Source: a virus
DNA length: 57,948 nt
Direction: 5' to 3' (one strand)
Virus record (IMG/VR): IMGVR_UViG_3300045283_000172
Span: 1-57,948 of that record
How positions within the stretch are numbered: position 1 is the first letter of the stretch; every line of letters begins with the position of its first letter. Below, one piece after another: positions 1-7,984 of this stretch. Position numbers and translations under genes: made by a program. The notes under the pieces are model-generated. The model was given only the letters and a program-made list of their open reading frames with translations, was not told the DNA's origin and did no database searches.

Positions 1-127
1 TTGGTTTAGGTGTTACTATTTTCTATGTAGTGGTCTCTATTATTTATATGGTTCAATTAAATAGAATGGTAACTCACTATAGAGAAATAATATTGTTCTA
101 TCGAGAAACTTGTAATCGTTTAGAAGA
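1..127. repeat. Terminal direct repeat (copy 1), circular-assembly overlap
   Basis: These 127 bases are identical to 57822-57948. A gene that starts at 57800 continues in frame through the repeat and ends at 158, so the two window ends join. An exact 127-bp overlap is what a k=127 graph assembler leaves on a circular or terminally redundant contig. It is more likely an assembly signature than a biological terminal repeat, though a short real repeat cannot be excluded. Confidence 0.95.
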
Positions 128-158
128 CAAGAGAAAATATAATAGACCTAAAGGGTAA
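1..158 (+). CDS. Small membrane protein, 3' part (continues from 57800)
   Basis: This is the C-terminal part of a 59-residue protein whose start codon lies at 57800; codons read GGT from base 3 to TAA at 156-158. The whole protein has one hydrophobic segment (about residues 4-24, rich in I, F, V, G) followed by a basic cytoplasmic-type tail. The next gene starts 4 bases after the stop and encodes another small membrane protein. Function unknown; a holin-like or superinfection-related role is only a guess. Confidence 0.8.
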   Translation, partial: GLGVTIFYVVVSIIYMVQLNRMVTHYREIILFYRETCNRLEDKRKYNRPKG

Positions 159-161
159 TAT

Positions 162-491
162 ATGAATGAGGCTATATTTTTATTAATAATCGGCAACCTT
201 CTATTGACAGCTGTTAATATATACCGTAATAAAAGGCATATTGATGAAATGCGTCATGATATAGAAAGTTATCGGGAGATAGTCAAAAACTTTATTAATG
301 TATGCAATTCTTCTGATAAACCTAAAAGAACTAAGACTGGTAAAGTACGTGATCAATGGGGTAGATATATGACATTAGGTCAACAAATTAAACCTTTAAA
401 GCTTAGAATCAAAGGTAAAAACGGTAAGTTTGTAAATCAAAGTAAATTTACATTACATGGGATATTAAGAAGAATTAGTAGCACTAAGTAA
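162..491 (+). CDS. Small membrane-anchored protein, unknown
   Basis: 109 residues. An N-terminal hydrophobic segment (about residues 4-20, FLLIIGNLLLTAV) is followed by a basic, Lys/Arg-rich soluble part. The N terminus MNEAIF resembles MNEIIF of the preceding 59-residue protein, so the two may be related by duplication. It is preceded by TAATAT without a strong Shine-Dalgarno, suggesting coupling to the upstream gene, whose stop is 3 bases before. No family recognised. Confidence 0.7.
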   Translation: MNEAIFLLIIGNLLLTAVNIYRNKRHIDEMRHDIESYREIVKNFINVCNSSDKPKRTKTGKVRDQWGRYMTLGQQIKPLKLRIKGKNGKFVNQSKFTLHGILRRISSTK

Positions 492-519
492 ATTATTAAT
501 TAAAAATGAATAAAACAAC

Positions 520-1524
520 ATGACTAGAATGGTACCATTAAAGGAAGCTATCAATATATTTGAAAAGCATAAAATAAATAAGATAAAGAATGACAACCCT
601 TTGCTCTATAAGGCTGAGGGATCGATTTCACCCTTCTCATCTACTAATTATATATTAGAAAAGATAAGACAAGAAAAATTTGAAATTTATTCCCCACAGG
701 ATGACATAAAAATAGCAGGTAAAAGTCTATTAAAATTAGTAAGTAAAAAATATTATATTCCTAATCGTGATCCTTCTATAGGTGAAGGTTTACAATTATA
801 TGGTAAAGCACATACAGAGATTACAGAAACTCCGTATGGTAATAATGGGATAGAATTTGAGAAGATTTATCTTAATTTTTATGCTGACACTTTTCTAAAC
901 ATGCCATCACAGGAAATAGAGATAGATGTTGAGACAGGTAAATCAACAGTAATAAATAAAGTTCCTCTTGATGATTGGGTTAATGAAGAACTTTGTGATT
1001 TATTTGAAAATTATGATTACGATAGTTTATATAACCCTAGTATAAACTATACAGTAATGGGTAGCTGGAAAGAAAATAAGATTAGATATACAGATATATC
1101 GGTTAAACTTGATGAATTAATGGAGTTAATAAATCGTGAGTTTAATACTATACCGTCAGAATATACTCCTGTTATTGATGACATGGTAAGTAAGTACGGA
1201 GATACTATTAACAAAGTATGGAAACAGACTAGAGAACTTCATGATCAAGTACATATATTAAAAATTAACTATGTTGAAATTATACAGTTTTATAATGAAT
1301 ATAGGTTAGATATACCTAAAGAGCTTATACAAGGAAGGTTAGAGTCAGAATCATTTAATAAATACTATAGAGAAACTAAATCCTATGAGAAAGATCTAGA
1401 TGCTTTTTTTAAAGAAGATATTGAGTTACAAAAAGAATTTAATAATGAGATTGATGTATTTCTGTGTAAACTTAATCCAAGTAAGTATATTGATCATTTA
1501 ATAATACCGGAGACAAATAAATGA
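520..1524 (+). CDS. Hypothetical protein, 334 aa
   Basis: A soluble, acidic protein with no recognised domain. Its N terminus (PLKEAINIFEKHK, residues 6-18) resembles the start of the gene at 1702 (SLEKACNIFEKFK), which suggests a shared N-terminal helix or a common targeting segment. The C-terminal third is predicted helical and charged. The stop overlaps the next start as ATGA (1521-1524), so the two are probably translationally coupled in the rightward pre-terminase operon. Confidence 0.75.
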   Translation: MTRMVPLKEAINIFEKHKINKIKNDNPLLYKAEGSISPFSSTNYILEKIRQEKFEIYSPQDDIKIAGKSLLKLVSKKYYIPNRDPSIGEGLQLYGKAHTEITETPYGNNGIEFEKIYLNFYADTFLNMPSQEIEIDVETGKSTVINKVPLDDWVNEELCDLFENYDYDSLYNPSINYTVMGSWKENKIRYTDISVKLDELMELINREFNTIPSEYTPVIDDMVSKYGDTINKVWKQTRELHDQVHILKINYVEIIQFYNEYRLDIPKELIQGRLESESFNKYYRETKSYEKDLDAFFKEDIELQKEFNNEIDVFLCKLNPSKYIDHLIIPETNK

Positions 1525-1733
1525 CATATATGAGCGGCTTTCTATTTGGGGCGATTATAGGTTTGTTGATACATAGCTTTAAGACTAAACGTGAATTAGA
1601 AGATCGAATAGATAGATTAGAAATTCGTATAAATAACAAATTATCTTTCTCTGAAGAGAAACTTAAAAGTTCATATTATCATATTAAAGATAAGGAAAAT
1701 AATGACATTCATATCTTTAGAAAAAGCTTGTAA
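1521..1733 (+). CDS. Small membrane/coiled-coil protein
   Basis: 70 residues. A hydrophobic segment near the N terminus (GFLFGAIIGLLIHSF, about 6-20) is followed by a charged heptad-like helix (KRELEDRIDRLEIRINNKL). This arrangement resembles phage spanin or holin-accessory proteins but is not diagnostic. It overlaps the 334-aa gene by 4 nt and the following gene by 32 nt, a long overlap that supports both frames being real only if the downstream start at 1702 is correct. Confidence 0.6.
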   Translation: MTYMSGFLFGAIIGLLIHSFKTKRELEDRIDRLEIRINNKLSFSEEKLKSSYYHIKDKENNDIHIFRKSL

Positions 1734-2253
1734 CATATTTGAAAAATTTAAATTGAAGAATGATATTAAAGAATCTATAAGTATGCGGGATTGTTTAGTT
1801 AGAAATCATATCATTAGAAGATTACCACTTTATATAAAGAATGATGAAGGATACGAAGAGACAGAGGATGATATTGCTACTATAACTTCGGATATATTTA
1901 TATATTACGATGATATATATTACTTTTGTGATAAAGAATTAATGCCTCAGATGTCTTATATTGGTTGTCCGTGTTGTGGTGCGGATTATCAAGATGATGA
2001 AGAATCTAAACCTATACCTTTAACTGCACAGTCTAGTGAAATAAGCAAAGCGTTAAGACCGGGATTATATGAGATTATAGGTAAAAGAAATAATTATGCA
2101 GCTGCTATTGATCGTGAAGAAATTCGTAAGGCGTATGATTCTTCTAGTTGTAATTTCTTTAATATATTTGAAAAACCACACATATTAGCTAAATGGAGAA
2201 ATAACCCTAAACTACCCTTAAAAGTAGAAATGAAATATATAGGTTATAAATAA
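1702..2253 (+). CDS. Hypothetical protein with CPCC motif
   Basis: 183 residues. A CPCC cluster in YIGCPCCGADYQ (about residues 90-101) could bind zinc or be redox-active, but no second Cys pair is obvious. The N-terminal 15 residues resemble those of the gene at 520. The stop TAA overlaps the start of the HTH gene by one base (2253). No family recognised. Confidence 0.7.
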   Translation: MTFISLEKACNIFEKFKLKNDIKESISMRDCLVRNHIIRRLPLYIKNDEGYEETEDDIATITSDIFIYYDDIYYFCDKELMPQMSYIGCPCCGADYQDDEESKPIPLTAQSSEISKALRPGLYEIIGKRNNYAAAIDREEIRKAYDSSSCNFFNIFEKPHILAKWRNNPKLPLKVEMKYIGYK

Positions 2254-2507
2254 TGGGCAAAAATGTTGAAATTAATGCGATAGATAAATTAGTTTCAAGA
2301 CGTTTAAAATATCGTAGAAGATTATTAGGTATAACTCAAAAAGAGCTTGGTATCTCTGTAGGGGTAAGTATTCAACAAATTCAAAAGTATGAAGCAGGGA
2401 CTAATCGCATTTCATGTGGTAAGTTATATGCTTTTGCAGAGTTATTAGAAGTGCCTGTAGGTTATTTCTTTGGGGATGAAACAGATAACTTTACAATTAG
2501 GAGATAG
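2253..2507 (+). CDS. XRE-family helix-turn-helix regulator
   Basis: 84 residues, nearly all one HTH_3 domain: RRLLGITQKELGISVGVS (helices 2-3) then QQIQKYEAGTNRIS, the Cro/CI-type recognition helix, ending with VPVGYFF. The QQIQKYE.G.NRIS form is very common in alphaproteobacterial regulators, one of the host clues. It is likely a DNA-binding transcriptional regulator acting on phage promoters. A second XRE protein is encoded on the other strand at 46222, and it shares the same QQ..KYEAG.NRIS core. Confidence 0.9.
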   Translation: MGKNVEINAIDKLVSRRLKYRRRLLGITQKELGISVGVSIQQIQKYEAGTNRISCGKLYAFAELLEVPVGYFFGDETDNFTIRR

Positions 2508-2510
2508 AAA

Positions 2511-2669
2511 ATGATGTCAATAATATTTGATCTAATATGTTTTGGATGTGTAGTGTATATGGGGCATAAATTAGTAAAAAGTAATGAAGTATCTTATGAA
2601 GTAAGTATTAAATTAGAACAGTTATCTTATGAAGTTGAAAAATTAAAGAGGCAAATAAATGAAAGATGA
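2511..2669 (+). CDS. Small membrane/coiled-coil peptide, 52 aa
   Basis: ATG at 2511 follows GGAGATAGAAA (a good ribosome site) three bases after the HTH gene. The product starts MMSIIFDLICFGCVVYMGH, a hydrophobic segment, then a short charged helix (EQLSYEVEKLKRQ). It ends at TGA 2667-2669, overlapping the next gene by 11 nt. Same plan as the 70-aa protein at 1521: membrane segment plus amphipathic helix. Function unknown. Confidence 0.65.
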   Translation: MMSIIFDLICFGCVVYMGHKLVKSNEVSYEVSIKLEQLSYEVEKLKRQINER

Positions 2670-2964
2670 AACTAAGATAGAACGAATAATAGAAGCTATA
2701 GAAAGAGTATCTTTCTTACCTAAAAATTCAAAACAAGTTATAATACTATTATTAAAACATAAATCATCTTTACCTGCACCTGAAATAGCTCGCTTATGTG
2801 GATTTTCTTCCCAACATGCATGTTCTGTAGTAAGAAGAATGTTTGAACAAAAGCTAATAGTTAAAGTTAAAACCATACACGCAGTTACTCATTATATAGT
2901 AAACAAGGAATGGGGAAATGGGGTTTTAGGAACTTATGATCGTAGCGAAATATACAATAAATGA
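2659..2964 (+). CDS. Winged-helix DNA-binding protein
   Basis: 101 residues with a MarR-like winged-helix layout: KNSKQVIILLLKHK (helix 1), PAPEIARLCGFSSQHACSVVRRMFEQKLIVKV (helix-turn-helix and start of the wing), then a beta wing ending HYIVNKEW. The adjacent gene at 2961 has the same layout (QQVYFILCRLVEQKLVVKV), so the pair are tandem paralogues. Probably transcriptional regulators; target unknown. Confidence 0.8.
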   Translation: MKDETKIERIIEAIERVSFLPKNSKQVIILLLKHKSSLPAPEIARLCGFSSQHACSVVRRMFEQKLIVKVKTIHAVTHYIVNKEWGNGVLGTYDRSEIYNK

Positions 2965-3305
2965 AAAAGATTAAACTAGGGAATCAGTTATCGTTTCTTC
3001 CCGTACATTCTATCAATATTTTAAATATGTTGATAGAGCATGACAAACCCTTACGAATAAAAGAAATACAGGATGTTTATGGTATATATCCCCAACAAGT
3101 TTATTTCATTCTATGTAGATTAGTAGAACAAAAATTAGTTGTTAAAGTGACAAGAGGGGTAGATCCTTATTATTGTTATGTAATTAATAAAGACTGTAAG
3201 GATAAATATCTGTATATTATTAATGGCATAGATAGTCTAAAAACTAAATGTTTGGATATTAATAATAAGATTGATGAACTTATACAAAATAAAAAAGAGG
3301 GATAA
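2961..3305 (+). CDS. Winged-helix DNA-binding protein (paralogue of 2659 gene)
   Basis: 114 residues. Helix-turn-helix PLRIKEIQDVYGIYPQQVYF and the wing LVEQKLVVKVTRG align with the preceding protein; a C-terminal helical extension (about 80-114) is unique. The start overlaps the previous stop (ATGA, 2961-2964). The stop at 3303-3305 abuts the next start. A tandem pair of paralogous winged-helix proteins may act as a heterodimer; this is inference. Confidence 0.78.
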   Translation: MKKIKLGNQLSFLPVHSINILNMLIEHDKPLRIKEIQDVYGIYPQQVYFILCRLVEQKLVVKVTRGVDPYYCYVINKDCKDKYLYIINGIDSLKTKCLDINNKIDELIQNKKEG

Positions 3306-3635
3306 ATGACAAGTATTTCTAAAATTCCTTTTGGTTTAAAACCTTTATCACCAGATAACAATAACAGTAGAATACCATTTAATCAAAAACCAGATGGAGA
3401 TCCTTTACATATAAGATTATCTAATGGTGACTTAACTGAAGATGAATTATCATATTATACTATAGAAGGTACTATAGTTGAGTTATTGTATTCTCATGAA
3501 AGATTCATGCGTAGGTTCATGAGAGGTAAAGAGGAAGCTAGCAAAGTTGTCAATAATCTTAATACAACGGTGATAGAAATAGAGGCGTTACAAGAAAAAT
3601 TAAAAGAATTAGAAAGAGGAATAAATGACAAATGA
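3306..3635 (+). CDS. Hypothetical protein, 109 aa
   Basis: Pro/Asn-rich N terminus (IPFGLKPLSPDNNNSRIPF) and a C-terminal coiled coil (about residues 72-105, VVNNLNTTVIEIEALQEKL). No family recognised. The start abuts the upstream stop; the end overlaps the glycoside hydrolase gene by 11 nt. The gene is bracketed by a 19-bp near-repeat (3294-3312 and 3613-3631, one mismatch) read in different frames, a weaker example of the gene-junction duplications described elsewhere. Confidence 0.65.
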   Translation: MTSISKIPFGLKPLSPDNNNSRIPFNQKPDGDPLHIRLSNGDLTEDELSYYTIEGTIVELLYSHERFMRRFMRGKEEASKVVNNLNTTVIEIEALQEKLKELERGINDK

Positions 3636-4749
3636 ATATTTAAAAGGAATGTGTTACTCCGCATTTCCTATGAGCTATAATCCATCAACAGCTAATAAGA
3701 CATGTATATTCTTTGGTAGCGATATAGCATCACATAATTTAATGCCTTTATGGGGTAGTTCTTTTACTCCTAACGATGGTCCTGATAAGAATAAACTTTT
3801 TACAGGACGTAATGATATATTAGCTATGCGCAAAATGGGGGTTAACCTTATAAGATTATATGATTGGGATCCTAGGAATGATCATACTGATTTTTTAGAT
3901 TATTGTCATAGTAATAGAATCAAGGTATTAGCTCCTGTATCTAATTATAATTTAGGGGCATATGGTACACCACCTCCGATGGATGAGTCTATAAAGAATT
4001 TGCTTAAATCTTTTGGTAATAATAAGGGTACAGATTATCACCCAGCTATTTATGGAATTATAATAGGCTCAGAGCTTGATTTACCATCGGAAATGCCTCA
4101 AGGTTATTTAGCCAAATATACTAAAAGATGGGTGGAATTAGAAAAGGATGTACTATCTAATGCATCTAAACTCCCTATCGGTCATCCTGTAAGTTTTGCA
4201 AAGCATAACGGTGATTATCCATGTTTTGAATTCTGGGATAAGTTACTAGAAGAGTTAAAACATGTAACTACTAATGATTTGAATAAAAGACTTATTCTTT
4301 GCCCTCATACATATAATGAAGCTTCTTATTTGTTTGGTAATGCAGAAGGTACATTCAGAGGATGGGTAGATATAGCATATGATAAATACCAATTACCTAT
4401 ATTATTTTGTGAAATAGGATGCAGCAGATTAGTAAGAGATGATTACATACAAGTTGTGGCTGATCAATTAGAAAAATCCCATACATATGGCAAAGATAAT
4501 AAGCATAAATTACTAGGTACTTGTTTCTTCCAATTTTGTGATAAGGTATGGATGCCTAATACAACTGAAGGATCATTTGGTGCTTTATACAATACTAAAG
4601 CTACACATTATTTTGTTAAATATGGTGCTAAAGATTTTAGCCATACAGATGGTAACAATTGTAAAGATCAGTCATTAAGAGTATCAGCATTAGATATTAA
4701 TCCTGTATATAATACTGTAAAACTAATATATACCTGTGATATTAAATGA
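3625..4749 (+). CDS. Clan-A (TIM-barrel) glycoside hydrolase-like protein
   Basis: 374 residues resembling GH72/GH17/GH5-type barrels. NDILAMRKMGVNLIRLYDWD (64-82) matches the strand-2 region of beta-1,3-glucan-acting enzymes, NRIKVLAPVSN (97-107) strand 3. Glu150 in IIIGSELDLP sits where the acid/base Glu is expected, though the usual preceding Asn is Ser. Glu263 in PILFCEIGCS fits the nucleophile at the end of strand 7. There is no signal peptide or membrane segment. Substrate unknown; a virion depolymerase, a lysis enzyme or an enzyme against a eukaryotic glucan are all possible. Fold call fairly confident, family not. Confidence 0.65.
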   Translation: MTNEYLKGMCYSAFPMSYNPSTANKTCIFFGSDIASHNLMPLWGSSFTPNDGPDKNKLFTGRNDILAMRKMGVNLIRLYDWDPRNDHTDFLDYCHSNRIKVLAPVSNYNLGAYGTPPPMDESIKNLLKSFGNNKGTDYHPAIYGIIIGSELDLPSEMPQGYLAKYTKRWVELEKDVLSNASKLPIGHPVSFAKHNGDYPCFEFWDKLLEELKHVTTNDLNKRLILCPHTYNEASYLFGNAEGTFRGWVDIAYDKYQLPILFCEIGCSRLVRDDYIQVVADQLEKSHTYGKDNKHKLLGTCFFQFCDKVWMPNTTEGSFGALYNTKATHYFVKYGAKDFSHTDGNNCKDQSLRVSALDINPVYNTVKLIYTCDIK

Positions 4750-5198
4750 TAGTATCTGATTTAGAATTTCACAACCATAAAATGTCTCAGAAAGTAGATC
4801 ATAATAACAGATTCGTAACCATTGGATTTTTTGAAATTAGGTGTATTATGGATATATATAAGAATGATTTAAACATTTATTTACGTGAATCTGATATTCC
4901 CCAGGAATTAATATATTGTTTTAAAGAATTAAATGACGTTATCGTGACAACAGCAAATGATTTTAAAACTAAGTTTAATGATAAAAAATCAAAATATTTT
5001 TTTGATAATTATAGAAGTACTCAGTATCTTATTTTTGATAAGAAAGAATGGGAGATGTCTGATAAGTTTATTGACAAAGTTAGGTTGCAACTTAAAGAAA
5101 TTTTTGATCGATATTATAGAGATGCTAAATATGTATACATCAATAGGATAAAAGCGGAAACTCTAGAAGAAACATCTTTGTATTTGAAAGATAAGTGA
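4746..5198 (+). CDS. Hypothetical protein upstream of terminase
   Basis: 150 residues, soluble, rich in Asp/Lys/Tyr, no recognised domain. It overlaps the glycoside hydrolase stop (ATGA, 4746-4749) and the GTG start of the large terminase (GTGA, 5195-5198), so it sits in the packaging transcription unit. Position could suggest a small terminase, but no HTH is visible and a better candidate lies at 52240. Confidence 0.65.
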   Translation: MIVSDLEFHNHKMSQKVDHNNRFVTIGFFEIRCIMDIYKNDLNIYLRESDIPQELIYCFKELNDVIVTTANDFKTKFNDKKSKYFFDNYRSTQYLIFDKKEWEMSDKFIDKVRLQLKEIFDRYYRDAKYVYINRIKAETLEETSLYLKDK

Positions 5199-6799
5199 AA
5201 AACAAACTAACTTTAGATGATATAAATTTAGATGATTTAGTTTATCTACAGGATAAGTATAAGGCTGAACTTTCTTTATATGAATTTATAAAGCAGGCAT
5301 GGGCAGCTTCCGCTATAGAAGGCGGAACACAATTCACTGACGGTTGGCACATAAGGGTAATATGTGAACATCTTGAAGCAATCGCCAACCGTCAGATTAA
5401 GAATCTAATCATCAATATGCCTCCACGGTGTGCTAAGTCATCTATCGTCTCTATAGCATTTCCTGCCTGGGTATGGGTTAATGCTCCTCATGAACAGTTT
5501 ATGTATTGTTCTTACGCAAGTTCATTAGCACTTAGGGATTCCGTAAGATGCAGACGTTTAATGTTATCACCTTGGTATCAAAAGAGATGGGGTAATAGGT
5601 TTCAACTAGTAGGAGATCAGAATACCAAAGGTAGATTCGATAATAACCGTTCAGGTTATAGAATGACTACTTCTACAGGAGGAAGTATTACGGGTGAAGG
5701 TGGTAATATGCTTATTGCTGATGATCCCAATAACACTAAGGACGGTGATAATTCGGATGTTAAACGTGAACGTACTATTGAATGGTGGAATCATGTGTGG
5801 TCTACAAGGTTAAACGATAAGAAGAATGATTGCAGGGTTGTAGTTCAACAAAGATATCATACCCGTGATGTTACAGGTTATATCACTTCTCATGATGATC
5901 TAAAGGAATGGACTAAGTTAATTCTTCCGATGGAATATGAGATAGAGAATAAAACTACTACTATTATCTTACCTTCTACTAATAAGAAGTTATGGTGTGA
6001 TCCTAGAGAAAAAGATGGGGATTTATTATGGCCTGAGAGATTTGACGCTAAATCAGTTAAAAGTCTTAAGAATGACTTAGGAAGTGAAGCAGCTATAGCA
6101 GGTCAATTGCAACAAAGACCGTCTTCCAGAGAAGGCAACATAATTAAAAAGTCATGGTTCCAGTGGTGGAAAGATGCACAACCTCCTCAAATAGAGTTCG
6201 TAGTACAATCATGGGATACTGCATTTTCAGAGAAAAAGACTGCTGCTTATTCTGCATGTACTACATGGGGAGTATTTTACGATCATAATTATATAGAGAA
6301 TGTAATCTTACTATCCATGTGGAGAGGAAGGGTAGAATATGTAGAGCTTAGAGAAATAGCTAAGCGTTTATATTATGATTATAGAGACACTGGTAAGGTA
6401 CATGAGCCTAAATTTAAAGGTAGACCTATTGATCTATTTCTGATAGAAGCTAGAGCGTCAGGCGATCCATTGATTAAAGACTTACAATTAGCAGGCATTA
6501 AGGCTATTCCAGTTGACCCTGCAGGTAGAGGTAACAAAATCCAGAGATTAAATTTTGTTACCCCTTTGCTAGAAGGTGAACGTGTATGGTTACCTGCACG
6601 TCCTCCATCCTTTGATCATTTATTACCTTTTGCTGACGAGCTGTTAGAAAATGTAGCATGTTATCCTAATCTTGAAAGTAATGATATAGTTGATACAATG
6701 AGTCAAGCATTTATGAAGTTAAAGACAGGTATGTTCTTATTAAATCCTAGAGATGAAAGATCAGAGCCTGAAATGCGAAAAGAAGTTAAAGTATATTAA
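5195..6799 (+). CDS. terL: Terminase large subunit
   Basis: 534 residues. The ATPase that pumps DNA into the prohead and cuts it. Walker A is PPRCAKSS (76-83), Walker B MLIADDPNN; a coupling-type motif lies in RVVVQQRYH. The C-terminal nuclease begins VVQSWDTAFSEKKTAAYSA, giving the first catalytic Asp of the RNase H-like fold, and continues through LIEARASGDPL and PVDPAGRGNKIQR. Length fits the Terminase_6 type. The start is GTG, chosen because it overlaps the upstream stop as GTGA and no in-frame ATG is better placed. Confidence 0.96.
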   Translation: MKNKLTLDDINLDDLVYLQDKYKAELSLYEFIKQAWAASAIEGGTQFTDGWHIRVICEHLEAIANRQIKNLIINMPPRCAKSSIVSIAFPAWVWVNAPHEQFMYCSYASSLALRDSVRCRRLMLSPWYQKRWGNRFQLVGDQNTKGRFDNNRSGYRMTTSTGGSITGEGGNMLIADDPNNTKDGDNSDVKRERTIEWWNHVWSTRLNDKKNDCRVVVQQRYHTRDVTGYITSHDDLKEWTKLILPMEYEIENKTTTIILPSTNKKLWCDPREKDGDLLWPERFDAKSVKSLKNDLGSEAAIAGQLQQRPSSREGNIIKKSWFQWWKDAQPPQIEFVVQSWDTAFSEKKTAAYSACTTWGVFYDHNYIENVILLSMWRGRVEYVELREIAKRLYYDYRDTGKVHEPKFKGRPIDLFLIEARASGDPLIKDLQLAGIKAIPVDPAGRGNKIQRLNFVTPLLEGERVWLPARPPSFDHLLPFADELLENVACYPNLESNDIVDTMSQAFMKLKTGMFLLNPRDERSEPEMRKEVKVY

Positions 6800-6815
6800 A
6801 AGGGGATAAGTTAAT

Positions 6816-7284
6816 ATGAAAAATATTGGTAATAAGACATTTCACACAATCTTAGCGGATCCACCTTGGCAATTTCAAAATAGGACAGGTAAAGTAGCAC
6901 CGGAGCATAAAAGGTTAAATCGATATGACACATTAAGTCTTCAAGAAATAAAGCAGTTACCTGTCTGGTAGAGGGGTAGGATTCTATTTTCGTAATGTGA
7001 CAGAGATAATTTTATTCGGGGTAAAAGGTAAAAATGCCAGGACTAGAGAGGCAGGCAGAAGCCAGGTTAATATAATTAGCAGTAGAAAACGGGAACATTC
7101 CAGAAAACCTGATGAACTTTACGAAATTATTGAAAATTGTAGTACAGCACCTTATTTAGAACTCTTTGCAAGAGGTAAAAAAGAAGGTTGGTATCAGTGG
7201 GGTGATCAGGTAGAGAATTATACACCTACTTGGTCTACATATTCTAACCATTCTCACAAAGTAGTAACACAACATCGTGTTTAA
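6816..7284 (+). pseudogene. MT-A70-type adenine methyltransferase, internally deleted
   Basis: An open frame from ATG 6816 gives an N-terminal MT-A70 start with the DPPW catalytic motif (ILADPPWQF) and YDTLSLQEIKQLPV, then stops at TAG 6969-6971. In the +1 frame the C-terminal half continues at once: GVGFYFRNVTEIILFG, REHSRKPDELYEIIENC, LELFARGKKEGWYQWG. Family members carry about 50-70 residues between these blocks, so an internal deletion with frameshift has removed the middle. The gene was probably an N6-adenine methyltransferase for protection of phage DNA and is now dead, unless the remains are expressed as peptides. Confidence 0.85.
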
Positions 7285-7411
7285 AGCGCTATTGTGTTAC
7301 CCCCTCAGCCTACATACACTAATTGGAAATCATTACATTTTAAGCTACTTCTATCTTAAAATCTCGAGGAATGAAAAATTTTAATATACTCCAAGGGCTC
7401 TATTACTTTAT

Positions 7412-7432
7412 ATCTCAATAATAAATTGAGAT
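7412..7432 (-). terminator. Hairpin downstream of tRNA-Pro
   Basis: ATCTCAAT (7412-7419) and ATTGAGAT (7425-7432) form a perfect 8-bp stem with a 5-base loop, 12 bases past the tRNA 3' end on the minus strand. No U-tract follows, so this may be a processing hairpin rather than an intrinsic terminator. The rest of 7285-7444 holds no gene or motif that I can support. Confidence 0.4.
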
Positions 7433-7444
7433 CAACTATAAATA

Positions 7445-7521
7445 TGGTCGGGGTAGAAAGATTTGAACTCTCGACCTCCTGTACCCAAAACAGGTGCGCT
7501 ACCAAGCTGCGCTATACCCCG
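7445..7521 (-). tRNA. tRNA-Pro (anticodon UGG)
   Basis: 77 nt on the minus strand, with acceptor CGGGGTA pairing to TACCCCG, discriminator A and an encoded CCA. The anticodon stem CCTGT/ACAGG encloses loop TTTGGGT, giving anticodon TGG. The T arm has GTTCAAATC. The C1-G72 start is typical of bacterial tRNA-Pro. It is transcribed against the packaging genes, in an island with the hypothetical gene at 7544. In an AT-rich genome it would serve CCA/CCT-rich phage codons. Confidence 0.95.
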
Positions 7522-7543
7522 ATAATCAGTCCGTGACAAATTG

Positions 7544-7939
7544 TCACGATGTCATATTTATTACTTTTACATTTATAAAGTCATCAAGATATTCTTTTAT
7601 AGGAACATCTTCATCTTTCCCCAATAATATCTTCTTAGTTAAAAACAAAGTAGGTATTTTTCTTTGTTTAAATTCCTTCAATTCAGGGAAATCACTCTTC
7701 AGCGGTATAATAAACGCTACAAAGATATCAACAACTATATTATGACTATAAGGTTGGAAGACATTATTTAATATTTCATGATGTTTTTTGATTGTTACCA
7801 GTGTACCAATAGTCAAATGAGTACTTTCTTCGCCTAGAATATAATAATTATCTAACTTTTTAATACTTTTTATAAATTTATCTAATATTTTTGTCATAGT
7901 TCGTGTATAATCATTAAAATTGGTAACCTTGGTTAACAC
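7544..7939 (-). CDS. Hypothetical protein, reverse-strand island
   Basis: 131 residues if started at 7939, or 117 from the internal Met at 7897 (MTKILDKFIKSIKKL), which looks the more natural start. No family recognised; alternating hydrophobic strands (VVDIFVAFIIPL, KIPTLFLTKK) suggest a small alpha/beta domain. It is the only minus-strand gene in the left 37 kb and lies upstream of tRNA-Pro on the same strand, next to the broken methyltransferase. This is a plausible cargo insertion between terL and portal. Confidence 0.6.
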   Translation of the reverse strand: MLTKVTNFNDYTRTMTKILDKFIKSIKKLDNYYILGEESTHLTIGTLVTIKKHHEILNNVFQPYSHNIVVDIFVAFIIPLKSDFPELKEFKQRKIPTLFLTKKILLGKDEDVPIKEYLDDFINVKVINMTS

Positions 7940-7984
7940 TATAGGCTAATACCTACGTTTCGTAAATTGAAAAATACATAATTA

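Noticed and set aside
1-127. Biological long terminal repeat or cos end
   Set aside because: The overlap is exactly 127 bp, a common assembler k-mer, and interrupts a gene; a circular assembly is simpler.
3294-3631. 19-bp near-repeat bracketing the 3306 gene as a sixth junction duplication
   Set aside because: The shared sequence is mostly a Shine-Dalgarno, AT filler and ATGA, also similar at 2645; it could arise by convergence, so it is not counted with the strong pairs.
3625-4749. Endolysin of GH25 or GH24 type
   Set aside because: No DxGxDxS start of GH25 and no E-D-T triad of GH24; the barrel pattern is clan-A glycosidase-like.
4746-5198. Small terminase subunit by position before terL
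   Set aside because: No HTH or oligomerisation pattern visible; the GNPNGRPKG protein at 52240 is a better candidate, though itself uncertain.
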